Source: Bacteroidales bacterium UBA3630
Lineage (GTDB): Bacteria > Bacteroidota > Bacteroidia > Bacteroidales > P3
NCBI GenBank assembly: GCA_002373995.1
Contig: DFLB01000032.1
Coordinates: 67,145 to 91,649 of the forward strand
Direction of reading: 5' to 3'
Length of the DNA: 24,505 nucleotides
Part shown: in pieces, positions 6,907-13,052 of the stretch
How positions within the stretch are numbered: the stretch's first letter is position 1
Layout: every line of letters starts with the position of its first letter
Program-made: the position numbers and the translations under genes
Notes under the pieces: model-generated
Told to the model about the DNA's origin: nothing
What the model saw: only the letters and a program-made list of their open reading frames with translations
Database searches by the model: none

Positions 6907-6920
6907 ATAAATTTTGCCAG
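6899..6920. promoter_or_regulatory. Inverted repeat covering both divergent -33 elements, likely operator
   Basis: CTGGCAAAAT (6899-6908) is the exact reverse complement of ATTTTGCCAG (6911-6920), separated by AA. Both -33 TTTG elements lie within the arms, so one bound dimer could block both promoters. The whole divergent region is symmetric about 6909.5. Confidence 0.7.
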
Positions 6921-6944
6921 GTGGCTGGAATTGTGTAATTTTGC
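6913..6944 (+). promoter_or_regulatory. Promoter of kal
   Basis: -33 TTTG (6913-6916), exactly 19 bases and -7 TAATTTTGC (6936-6944). The transcript would carry a leader of about 97 bases that is A-rich near the ATG, with no Shine-Dalgarno sequence. Confidence 0.88.
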
Positions 6945-7046
6945 AATGTGGAGAGTGGTGGGAGGCGGATAGGGAATGGAATTATTCACGGCTGAAAATC
7001 AACAGCTAAGCAAACAATAATACAAGCAATAAAATAGACAAATATT

Positions 7047-7439
7047 ATGGCAGTTACATCTATGCTACGCGTCCGCATGAGTGCGAAGGACGCCCACTAC
7101 GGTGGAAATCTGGTTGACGGTGCCCACATGGTTCATCTGTTTGGTGATGTGGCGACGGAACTTTTGATTAAACAGGACGGTGACGAGGGTCTCTTTTGCG
7201 CCTATGACATGGTGGAGTTTAAGGCTCCGGTGTATGCGGGTGACTATATAGAGGCTTATGGTGAGATTACTCATGTGGGTAATACGAGCCGCAAGATGAA
7301 GTTTGAGGCTTACAAGGTGATCCGCACTTTGCCGGAGATCAGCGCCAGCGCGGCGGAGGTGCTGGAGGAGCGTGTCTTGGTGGCGCGCGCTACGGGTACT
7401 TGTGTCACTCCGAAGGAGTGTCAGCGTTATAACAAGTAG
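7047..7439 (+). CDS. kal: 3-aminobutyryl-CoA ammonia-lyase, hotdog fold (Kal)
   Basis: This 130-residue single-domain hotdog protein has the pattern of Kal from anaerobic lysine fermentation: RVRMSAKDAHYGGNLVDGA at the N-terminus, LFGDVATELLIKQDGDEGLF, and EFKAPVYAGDYIEAYGEITHVGNTSRKM. The enzyme removes ammonia from 3-aminobutyryl-CoA to give crotonyl-CoA in the lysine-to-butyrate/acetate route, which also uses KamA, KamDE, Kdd, Kce and a CoA-transferase. Only the CoA-transferase A subunit is also present, 2.9 kb upstream. The other pathway genes are absent from the window. It has its own consensus promoter and ends in a strong terminator, so it is monocistronic. The family is recognised from remembered sequence motifs; generic acyl-CoA hotdog activity is the alternative. 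Confidence 0.85.
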   Translation: MAVTSMLRVRMSAKDAHYGGNLVDGAHMVHLFGDVATELLIKQDGDEGLFCAYDMVEFKAPVYAGDYIEAYGEITHVGNTSRKMKFEAYKVIRTLPEISASAAEVLEERVLVARATGTCVTPKECQRYNK

Positions 7440-7463
7440 TGCGGCCGATGGGCTGACGATGTG

Positions 7464-7503
7464 GGGCCCCAGCCCGCCGAAAGGCGGGCTGGGGCCCTTT
7501 TTT
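7464..7503 (+). terminator. Strong terminator after kal
   Basis: A perfect 15-bp GC-rich stem (7464-7478 with 7483-7497) has a GAAA tetraloop and is followed by six T bases. Confidence 0.97.
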
Positions 7504-7510
7504 ATGCGGA

Positions 7511-7581
7511 GGATATGCTTAGGTTGTACTTAGGATATGCTTAGGATGAGCTTAGGATATGCTTAGGATGAGCTTAGGATG
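7511..7581. repeat. 11-bp intergenic tandem repeat array (GGATATGCTTA type)
   Basis: Six exact-length 11-bp units lie at 7511, 7522, 7533, 7544, 7555 and 7566, followed by a partial GGATG. Units 1, 3 and 5 are GGATATGCTTA, units 4 and 6 are GGATGAGCTTA, and unit 2 is GGTTGTACTTA, giving a 22-bp higher-order alternation. The same unit recurs at 24484-24505. The array lies between the kal terminator and the xerC promoter. Confidence 0.97.
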
Positions 7582-7587
7582 GGGGGA

Positions 7588-7619
7588 GGTTGATATGTTG
7601 ATGGGTTGATATGTTGATG
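7588..7619. repeat. Two tandem copies of a 16-bp unit
   Basis: GGTTGATATGTTGATG occurs at 7588-7603 and again at 7604-7619. It immediately follows the 11-bp array and precedes the xerC promoter by about 20 bases. Confidence 0.95.
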
Positions 7620-7640
7620 GGGGGCGTGTGGTTTTTTTAT

Positions 7641-7672
7641 TTTGCCGGTTTGGGGAAAAGTTGTATTTTTGC
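7641..7672 (+). promoter_or_regulatory. Promoter of xerC-hpf
   Basis: -33 TTTG (7641-7644), exactly 19 bases and -7 TATTTTTGC (7664-7672). Only four bases separate it from the ATG at 7677, so the transcript is probably leaderless or nearly so. Confidence 0.88.
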
Positions 7673-7676
7673 AGCG

Positions 7677-8579
7677 ATGAAAATAGTTGAGGCTATAGCG
7701 CGGTATCATGATTATATTGCCCACGAGCGGCGGTTGTCGCCACGGACGGTGGGGGCGTATGATGCTGTGCTTGAGGGGTTGGAGGAGTGGTTGAGGGTGC
7801 AGGGTGTGGTGGAGATGGAGGATTTGACGGCGCGCGACTTGCGTGCGTGGGAGATGGAGCATATGGCTCGTGGCGAGGCTGCGGCGACGGTGTGCCAGCG
7901 GTTGTCGGCAGTGGGTAGTTGGTTGCGCTATTTGCGGCGCCAGGGGTTGTATGACCGTGATTTGATGGCCAAGGTGTCGGCTCCTCGTTTGCCGAAGCGG
8001 TTGCCGGTTTTTTTCCGAGAGAGCGAGACGGAGCATTTGTATGATGCGGGTTTGTTTGGCGATGATTTCTGGGGTCAGCGCGACAAGTTGATGTTGAGGA
8101 TGTTGTATGAGACTGGTATGCGGCGTTCAGAGTTGGTGGGACTGAGGGAGGGTTCAGTGGATATCGCGGCGTTGACTGTCAAGGTGCGCGGCAAGCGCGA
8201 CAAGGAGCGCGTTATTCCGATAGAAATCGAGTTGGCGCACAATATTTCGGATTATATTGCGTTAAAGAAGGAGCAGCAAGGGCTGGGAGGGACGGAGTGG
8301 TTGTTTGTGAATCACAAGGGTGAGCAGATGAGGCCTGAGGGTGTGAATTATGTGGTGAAGAAGTATATGACTTCGCTGTCGGATGCGGATCGAGTGTCGC
8401 CGCATGTGTTTAGGCACAGTTTTGCGACGCATATATTGAGTGAGGGAGGAGATTTGGTGGCGGTGAAGGAGTTGCTTGGGCATGAGAACCTTGCTACGAC
8501 GGAGGTGTATACGCATGTGACGCGCGAGCATTTGAAAGAGGTGTACCGTCAGGCACACCCGCGCGGCCGGAGGAAGTGA
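7677..8579 (+). CDS. xerC: Tyrosine recombinase of the XerC/XerD type
   Basis: The 300-residue product has an N-terminal SAM-like core-binding domain (about 1-95) and a C-terminal catalytic domain. The catalytic set is complete: Arg149 in ETGMRRSEL, Lys173 in VRGKRDKERVIPI, His243 and Arg246 in PHVFRHSFATHIL, His269 in LLGHENLATTEVY, and the nucleophile Tyr278. Length and motifs match Xer recombinases that resolve chromosome dimers at dif, rather than longer phage integrases. The ATG at 7677 is chosen over an upstream in-frame ATG at 7611 because the promoter lies between them. The 26-base gap to hpf indicates one transcript; this pairing is common in Bacteroidota. No dif site was recognised here. 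XerC versus XerD cannot be decided from sequence alone. Confidence 0.95.
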   Translation: MKIVEAIARYHDYIAHERRLSPRTVGAYDAVLEGLEEWLRVQGVVEMEDLTARDLRAWEMEHMARGEAAATVCQRLSAVGSWLRYLRRQGLYDRDLMAKVSAPRLPKRLPVFFRESETEHLYDAGLFGDDFWGQRDKLMLRMLYETGMRRSELVGLREGSVDIAALTVKVRGKRDKERVIPIEIELAHNISDYIALKKEQQGLGGTEWLFVNHKGEQMRPEGVNYVVKKYMTSLSDADRVSPHVFRHSFATHILSEGGDLVAVKELLGHENLATTEVYTHVTREHLKEVYRQAHPRGRRK

Positions 8580-8605
8580 CTGTTTAACCTAAAAATATAA
8601 AGGAT

Positions 8606-8893
8606 ATGAATACAATCATCAACACTGCCAAATTCAAGGCTGACGAGAAACTGGAGAAGTTTGTCAACGAAAAGGTCGCGAAGCTTGACCGAATGACTGA
8701 CCGCGCGACGAAGTGCGAGGTTTTTTTGAAGATAGATAAGCCGGAGAGTGACAATAACAAGATTGCGGAGCTGCAATTGGCATTGCCCGGCCAGACCCTG
8801 TTTATCGCGAAGCAGGCGGATACGTTCGAGCAGGCCGTCAGCGAGGCTGTCGACGCTATGAAGGTTCAGATTGAGAAGTACAAGAATGCTTAG
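8606..8893 (+). CDS. hpf: Ribosome hibernation-promoting factor, short form (HPF/RaiA family)
   Basis: The 95-residue product matches the single-domain HPF/RaiA fold (NTAKFKADEKLEKFVNEKVAKLDR ... CEVFLKIDK ... ADTFEQAVSEAVDAMKVQIEKYK). It binds the 30S decoding centre and stabilises idle ribosomes in stationary phase. It lacks the C-terminal dimerisation domain of long HPF. It is co-transcribed with xerC. Its TAG stop (8891-8893) overlaps the TAA stop of the convergent ssb gene (8890-8892 on the other strand), so there is no room for a terminator between them. Confidence 0.95.
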   Translation: MNTIINTAKFKADEKLEKFVNEKVAKLDRMTDRATKCEVFLKIDKPESDNNKIAELQLALPGQTLFIAKQADTFEQAVSEAVDAMKVQIEKYKNA

Positions 8894-9315
8894 AACGGCA
8901 GGTCGCCGAGCGGCTCGGTGTCGTTGTTAAGGATTTCCATCAGGGGGTTGTTGGTTCGCAGCTCCTCCTGTTGGCGTTTTGAGAGGAGGAGCAGGTTGTC
9001 TGCCACCACTTCGGTGACATGACGCTTGTTCCCTTCTTTGTCTTCCCAGGAGCGGCTTTGCAGCCGACCTTCGAGGTATATTTGTGCTCCTTTGGTGAGG
9101 ATGCGTTCGGCGACGTCGGCCAGGCCGCGCCAGCAGACGACGTTGTGCCACTCGGTGATTTCGACGCGTTCGTTGTCGCCGCGGCGACGGTATTCGGTGG
9201 TGGCTAAGGGGAAGGAAGCTTTTTTGACAGGCGTGGAACCTTCGGAGGGGAAGGTCACAACATCGGGATTTTTGCCTACGTTGCCTAAAAGAATGACTTT
9301 GTTGACTCCAATCAT
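8890..9315 (-). CDS. ssb: Single-stranded DNA-binding protein
   Basis: The 141-residue product has an N-terminal OB fold (MIGVNKVILLGNVGKNPDV ... WHNVVCWRGLADVAERILTKGAQIYLEGRLQSRSW) and a short acidic tail ending in DLPF. That tail is the conserved SSB C-terminal tip that recruits repair and replication proteins. The linker is short for SSB. It protects single-stranded DNA in replication, recombination and repair. It stands between mutY (upstream, same strand) and hpf (convergent, stops overlapping by three bases within TTAG). It has its own promoter in the mutY-ssb gap. Confidence 0.97.
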   Translation of the reverse strand: MIGVNKVILLGNVGKNPDVVTFPSEGSTPVKKASFPLATTEYRRRGDNERVEITEWHNVVCWRGLADVAERILTKGAQIYLEGRLQSRSWEDKEGNKRHVTEVVADNLLLLSKRQQEELRTNNPLMEILNNDTEPLGDLPF

Positions 9316-9355
9316 AATCGTTGTGTGTCGTTTAAATAGTTGGTTGAATTAGGCT

Positions 9356-9388
9356 GCGAAAGTACAACTTTTTTCCAAAATGGGCAAA
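9356..9388 (-). promoter_or_regulatory. Promoter of ssb
   Basis: On the minus strand, -33 TTTG (9388-9385), 20 bases and a -7 variant TACTTTCGC (9364-9356). The leader is about 35-40 bases. Confidence 0.7.
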
Positions 9389-9397
9389 TAAAGATAT

Positions 9398-10456
9398 TCA
9401 CAGCTGCTGCAAGTATCTATCAATCAGCCGTGGCAAGGGGATTTTTTTAATGTCTTCGATGGTTGTGGCCAACGTATTTTCCGGTAGAGAAGCGGGTGGT
9501 TGTGGCAAATCTGCGCGGACGAAGCGTGCGTGAATTGTGCGGTGTGAGAGTTGGTGATGGTGTTCGATGGTGACGGTGTGGTTGAGGGGGAGGCAGGCGC
9601 AGGTGTCTTGTATGAAGCGTATGGAGTTGGTGTGCAGTTCGTCGTCGGTCAGGCGGTGGTCGGTTTCCAAGAGGGGGAATTCGTAGAGTCCACGCCAGAT
9701 GTCGTTGGCGGAGCGGCAATGCAGCATTAGGTATTCTGTTTCGCCATGCTGCCAGCGCAGGTCGAAATAGTAGAACCACCGGTCGGTAGGCTTGGCTTTG
9801 GGGGCTTTGACGGGCAGCAGAGACACGCGGTCTGTGCGCAGTGCGTTGCATTCGGTGTTGAAGGGGCACTGGCGGCAGTCGGGGACGGGGCGGCATTGCA
9901 GCGAGCCAAAGTCCATCAGGGCGGCGTTGAAGATGTCGGGTCGACGGCGATCGATCAGGGTCTGCAGTATGTTTTCGAATTCGGAGTAGGCGGTATCGGT
10001 GCCGATGGGGGTGCTGATGCCGCGCAGACGGGCGATGAAGCGGTAGACATTGCCGTCGATGACGGGGTAGGGTAGACGAAAGGCGAAGGAGGCAATTGCG
10101 GCGGCGGTGTAGCGTCCCACTCCTTTGAGTTGGCGGATGCCGTCGTAGTCGGTCGGAAATCGGCCGTTGCATTCATTCATTATATATTGTGCCGCTGTGT
10201 GCAGATTGCGTGCGCGCGAGTAGTATCCGAGCCCCTGCCACAGGCGGAGTACCTGTTCTTCAGAGGCTGTGGCCAGCGCGTCTACTGTAGGGAAGGCCTC
10301 GACGAAGCGCAGCCAGTAGTCGCGACCTTGTTCGATACGCGTTTGTTGCAGGATGATTTCTGATAGCCAGATGCGGTAGGGATCGTCTATTCCTCGCCAC
10401 GGAAGAGTGCGTCCGAAGTCGGTGTACCAAGCCTCCAATTTCTCTGAAAATGCCAT
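9398..10456 (-). CDS. mutY: A/G-specific adenine DNA glycosylase
   Basis: The 352-residue product has the MutY layout: catalytic Glu33 in WLSEIILQQT, a helix-hairpin-helix around residues 108-125 (LKGVGRYTAAAIASF), catalytic Asp134 in PVIDGNVYRF, an iron-sulfur cluster at Cys188/194/197/203, and a C-terminal NUDIX-like 8-oxoG recognition domain (from about 225, including HHHQLSHRTIHARF). It removes adenine mispaired with 8-oxoguanine. The first cysteine spacing is C-X5-C, where C-X6-C is usual, a one-residue shortening. It sits upstream of ssb. A weak -7-like TACTTTTT lies at 10477-10470. Confidence 0.95.
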   Translation of the reverse strand: MAFSEKLEAWYTDFGRTLPWRGIDDPYRIWLSEIILQQTRIEQGRDYWLRFVEAFPTVDALATASEEQVLRLWQGLGYYSRARNLHTAAQYIMNECNGRFPTDYDGIRQLKGVGRYTAAAIASFAFRLPYPVIDGNVYRFIARLRGISTPIGTDTAYSEFENILQTLIDRRRPDIFNAALMDFGSLQCRPVPDCRQCPFNTECNALRTDRVSLLPVKAPKAKPTDRWFYYFDLRWQHGETEYLMLHCRSANDIWRGLYEFPLLETDHRLTDDELHTNSIRFIQDTCACLPLNHTVTIEHHHQLSHRTIHARFVRADLPQPPASLPENTLATTIEDIKKIPLPRLIDRYLQQL

Positions 10457-10615
10457 CTGTTTTGTTGATAAAAAGTAGTTCTAAGTCCCTTAACTGCCTG
10501 AAAAAATAATGTTAAATCGTAGTTTGTTCTTTTTCTTATTCTACTGATATTGTTTGCTGTATGATTTATGATATGTTAAATAAAATTAAAAAGCTATTTG
10601 TTAACCATGAAATAT

Positions 10616-10647
10616 TTTGCCATGTTGGAAAAAGGTAGTACTTTTGC
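10616..10647 (+). promoter_or_regulatory. Promoter of rpmB-rpsU
   Basis: -33 TTTG (10616-10619), exactly 19 bases and -7 TACTTTTGC (10639-10647). It lies in an AT-rich 242-base gap. The leader is about 45 bases. Confidence 0.88.
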
Positions 10648-10698
10648 ACCTCGTTTCGACGAAAAATAACGTAACAAAAAATAAAAAAGTATACTGCA

Positions 10699-10938
10699 AT
10701 GTCAAAGAAATGTGAAATCACCGGTAAGAAAGTAATTGTGGGCAACAATGTGTCGCACTCGCGTATCCACACCAAACGCACTTTCGCCCCCAACCTGCAG
10801 ACCAAGAAGTTCTATATTCCCGAGGAGGATATGTGGATTACCCTCAAGGTTTCTGCCAAAGGAATGCGCATCATCAACAAGAAAGGCATCATAGCTGCCC
10901 TCAACGATGCTGCTGCGCAGGGACACCTTATGTTCTAA
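10699..10938 (+). CDS. rpmB: Large-subunit ribosomal protein bL28
   Basis: The 79-residue product matches bL28 (CEITGKKVIVGNNVSHSRIHTKRTFAPNLQTKKFYIPEE ... LKVSAKGMRIINKKG). It is a 50S structural protein. The ATG at 10699 follows the strong promoter with an A-rich leader. In most Bacteroidota I know, rpmB is followed by rpmG (bL33). Here the next gene, 60 bases on, is rpsU instead. Confidence 0.97.
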   Translation: MSKKCEITGKKVIVGNNVSHSRIHTKRTFAPNLQTKKFYIPEEDMWITLKVSAKGMRIINKKGIIAALNDAAAQGHLMF

Positions 10939-10983
10939 GAAGACAGACAGTCTTAAATAAATCAATTATTCACCCTTAACAAG

Positions 10984-10991
10984 AAAGAGGT
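10984..10991 (+). promoter_or_regulatory. Extended Shine-Dalgarno-like site before rpsU
   Basis: AAAGAGGT matches the perfect anti-Shine-Dalgarno complement AAGGAGGT at 7 of 8 positions, with 7 bases to the ATG. The other starts I examined in this window lack such a site. Work in Flavobacterium johnsoniae ties an extended Shine-Dalgarno at rpsU to bS21 autoregulation. Confidence 0.7.
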
Positions 10992-10998
10992 ATTAGCA

Positions 10999-11196
10999 AT
11001 GATCGTAGTTCCTATTAAAGAAGGTGAAAACCTTGAGAGAGCCCTCAAGAAACTGAAACGCAAATTTGACAAGACTGGTGTAGTGAAGGAGATGCGTCGT
11101 CGTCAGCAGTTCACCAAGCCGAGCGTTATCAATCGCGAGAAGCATCTGAAGGCCATCTACATCCAGCACCTGCGCCAGCAAGAGCTTGACAAGTAG
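10999..11196 (+). CDS. rpsU: Small-subunit ribosomal protein bS21
   Basis: The 65-residue basic helical protein matches bS21 (MIVVPIKEGENLERALKKLKRKFDKTGVVKEMRRRQQF, then a basic tail). It sits on the 30S platform next to the 3' end of 16S rRNA. In Bacteroidota it helps occlude the anti-Shine-Dalgarno sequence. Its own message here has an extended Shine-Dalgarno-like site, consistent with feedback control. It is downstream of rpmB in the same unit and is followed by a hairpin terminator. Confidence 0.96.
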   Translation: MIVVPIKEGENLERALKKLKRKFDKTGVVKEMRRRQQFTKPSVINREKHLKAIYIQHLRQQELDK

Positions 11197-11238
11197 GGCC
11201 GAGGCTCCCGAATGGAGCAACGCCATTGGAAAAGGAGA

Positions 11239-11270
11239 AGCCCCTGCATCGGAATGATGTAGGGGCTTTT
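11239..11270 (+). terminator. Terminator of rpmB-rpsU
   Basis: AGCCCCTGCATC (11239-11250) pairs perfectly with GATGTAGGGGCT (11256-11267), apart from one G-T pair, with a short loop. It is followed by TTT. Confidence 0.88.
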
Positions 11271-11282
11271 AAGTTGGAGAGA

Positions 11283-11315
11283 AGGGCTGCCCCGCGATTC
11301 ATGCAGGGCAGCCCT
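11283..11315 (-). terminator. Probable terminator of the peptide transporter gene
   Basis: AGGGCTGCCC (11283-11292) pairs perfectly with GGGCAGCCCT (11306-11315). It lies 21 bases past the minus-strand stop. The following tail is only pyrimidine-rich (TTCTCTCC), so strength is uncertain. Confidence 0.65.
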
Positions 11316-11336
11316 CATTTTGTTTGCACTGGCAAG

Positions 11337-12914
11337 TTATTGTTGCTGGGAGGTGATGCGTTCGAGCCATTTCAGCATGCCGAACATCACAGACATGGCA
11401 ATGAGGCAGATGATGGCGAAGACGGCCCAAGTCATCCACAGGTTGGGCAGCTTGTTGAACAGGAAAGGTCCTACCATGATGAGCAGGTTGCCCACGGCGG
11501 TGGCGGTGAGCCACAGGCCCTGGCAGATACCCTGGATATGCTTGGGGGCAATCTTGGAGACGAAGCTCAGACCCATCGGCGAGATGAAGAGCTCGGCCAC
11601 CGTGAGGAAAAAGTAGGTTACGATGAGCACCCATGCGTCGGCTTTCATGTTCGCAATGGTGGTGGCATCTTGCTTCATGAAGGCTTCACCCGAGGGATAA
11701 CCCATGTTCATGCTGAAGATGGTGAGGAAGATGTAGGCGCAGGCAGCGAAGAGCATGCCGATGACAATCTTGCGCGGCGCGGAGAACTTGCGGCCCCACG
11801 AGGTGCCGAAGAGCCACATGATGACCGGCGTGAGCAGGATGACGAGGGCGGGGTTGAGGAACTGCCACACCTCGGGCGCTACGCTGTCCGAGTTGACGAA
11901 GTTGCGGGCGAACAGCGAGAGCGACTGGCCGTTCTGGTGGAACGACATCCAGAAGAAGACGCAGATGCCCAGCACGGCATACAGACCAGCCATGCGCTGC
12001 TTGATGTCCTTGGCCATAGCTTGACGTTCCTCGGGGCTGTACTCGACCACCTCGGCTTTGGTTTTCTTGGCGGGCGTGGGGAACATGTTTTTGAAAATCA
12101 GGAAGATTAGTAGGGAGATGAGCATTGCGGCCACCGAAGCCAAGAAGGAATAGTGGACACCGGTGTTGAATACCTGGAGGTAGCTCTCGCAGGCGGCCTG
12201 CATGTTGGCGGGGTCGAAGTGGGTGTTGTTCTGGCTCATCCAGGTGGTCAGGTTGGCCATCTGGGTGGCGTCCATGCCGGTGGCATCGTTGATGTACTGA
12301 TGGCAGAGGGCGGGCAGATCGCTATTGTAGGTCATGCCGTTGCGTCCAAGCCACCACTGGCGCAGCGAGGGAGCCACGAAGGGGGCCAGCACGCCGCCGA
12401 TGTTGATGAAGACGTAGAAAATCTGGAAACCAGGGTCGCGCTTGCTCTGGGCCAGTGCCAGTGCCTCGGGACCCTTCTTGGCGGCCTCGGCTTCGAGGTT
12501 GTCGTACATCTGACCCACAATGGCTTGCAGGTTGCCCTTGAAGAGACCATTGCCACAGGCGATGACCAGCAGGGCGGCGCAGGTGATGACCAGCACAGTC
12601 GACATCGAGATGCCGGTGGCACTGTAGCCGGCCGGAATCGACAGTACCACATAGCCCACGGCCATGGTGATAAGTCCGGCGATGATAGTGCCCTTGTAGT
12701 TCTGCAACTTGTCGGCGATGATGCCGCCAGGCAGTGCCATCACGTAGATGCCGAAGTAGAAGACGGCATAGATGATGGCGGCTACATTGTCGCTGATGCC
12801 AAACTTCGAGCAGAGGAAGAGCAGCAATACGGCATTCATAATATAGTAGCCGAAGCGCTCGCCCATATTACTCAATGCTGCCGCGATTAATCCTTTAGGA
12901 TGTCCTTTAAACAT
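11337..12914 (-). CDS. POT/PTR-family proton-coupled peptide symporter (DtpT-like)
   Basis: The 525-residue product has 12 or more membrane helices and POT-family signatures: GERFGYY near the N-terminus (18-24), the MFS loop PGGIIADKL, a GNGLFKGNLQAIVGQMY segment, and late FFLTVAELFISPMGLSFVSKIAP. It should import di- or tripeptides with protons across the inner membrane. In most POT proteins the ExxER motif couples protons; here the first acidic position is Asn16 (NMGER), a form I recall as usual in Bacteroidota homologues. A hydrophilic loop of about 60 residues follows helix 6. It is a single gene with its own promoter, consistent with a peptide-fermenting lifestyle. Confidence 0.92.
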   Translation of the reverse strand: MFKGHPKGLIAAALSNMGERFGYYIMNAVLLLFLCSKFGISDNVAAIIYAVFYFGIYVMALPGGIIADKLQNYKGTIIAGLITMAVGYVVLSIPAGYSATGISMSTVLVITCAALLVIACGNGLFKGNLQAIVGQMYDNLEAEAAKKGPEALALAQSKRDPGFQIFYVFINIGGVLAPFVAPSLRQWWLGRNGMTYNSDLPALCHQYINDATGMDATQMANLTTWMSQNNTHFDPANMQAACESYLQVFNTGVHYSFLASVAAMLISLLIFLIFKNMFPTPAKKTKAEVVEYSPEERQAMAKDIKQRMAGLYAVLGICVFFWMSFHQNGQSLSLFARNFVNSDSVAPEVWQFLNPALVILLTPVIMWLFGTSWGRKFSAPRKIVIGMLFAACAYIFLTIFSMNMGYPSGEAFMKQDATTIANMKADAWVLIVTYFFLTVAELFISPMGLSFVSKIAPKHIQGICQGLWLTATAVGNLLIMVGPFLFNKLPNLWMTWAVFAIICLIAMSVMFGMLKWLERITSQQQ

Positions 12915-12983
12915 AATGTGTAATGTTTTGGTTTATAATTTATTTAACTGTTTTTAATACTTCGCGCGTAACATATTTGATGT

Positions 12984-12992
12984 GCAAAGATA
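12984..12992 (-). promoter_or_regulatory. -7 element of the peptide transporter promoter
   Basis: TATCTTTGC on the minus strand, about 70 bases upstream of the start codon. No clear TTTG lies at the -33 position. It is back to back with the tsaC promoter. Confidence 0.7.
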
Positions 12993-13036
12993 CGTAAAAA
13001 AGTTGATACACTGGCATCGTGTGTGTATTTTTTTTG

Positions 13037-13045
13037 TATTTTTGC
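13037..13045 (+). promoter_or_regulatory. -7 element of the tsaC promoter
   Basis: TATTTTTGC lies seven bases before the ATG at 13053, so the transcript has almost no leader. This excludes the upstream in-frame ATG at 13023. Confidence 0.75.
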
Positions 13046-13052
13046 AGCCGAA

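Noticed and set aside
4204..6920. The methyltransferase cassette as a transposon with terminal inverted repeats
   Set aside because: I looked for matching ends and target duplications near 4204-4290 and 6840-6920 and found none. The inverted repeat at 6899-6920 is centred on promoters and has no partner at the left edge.
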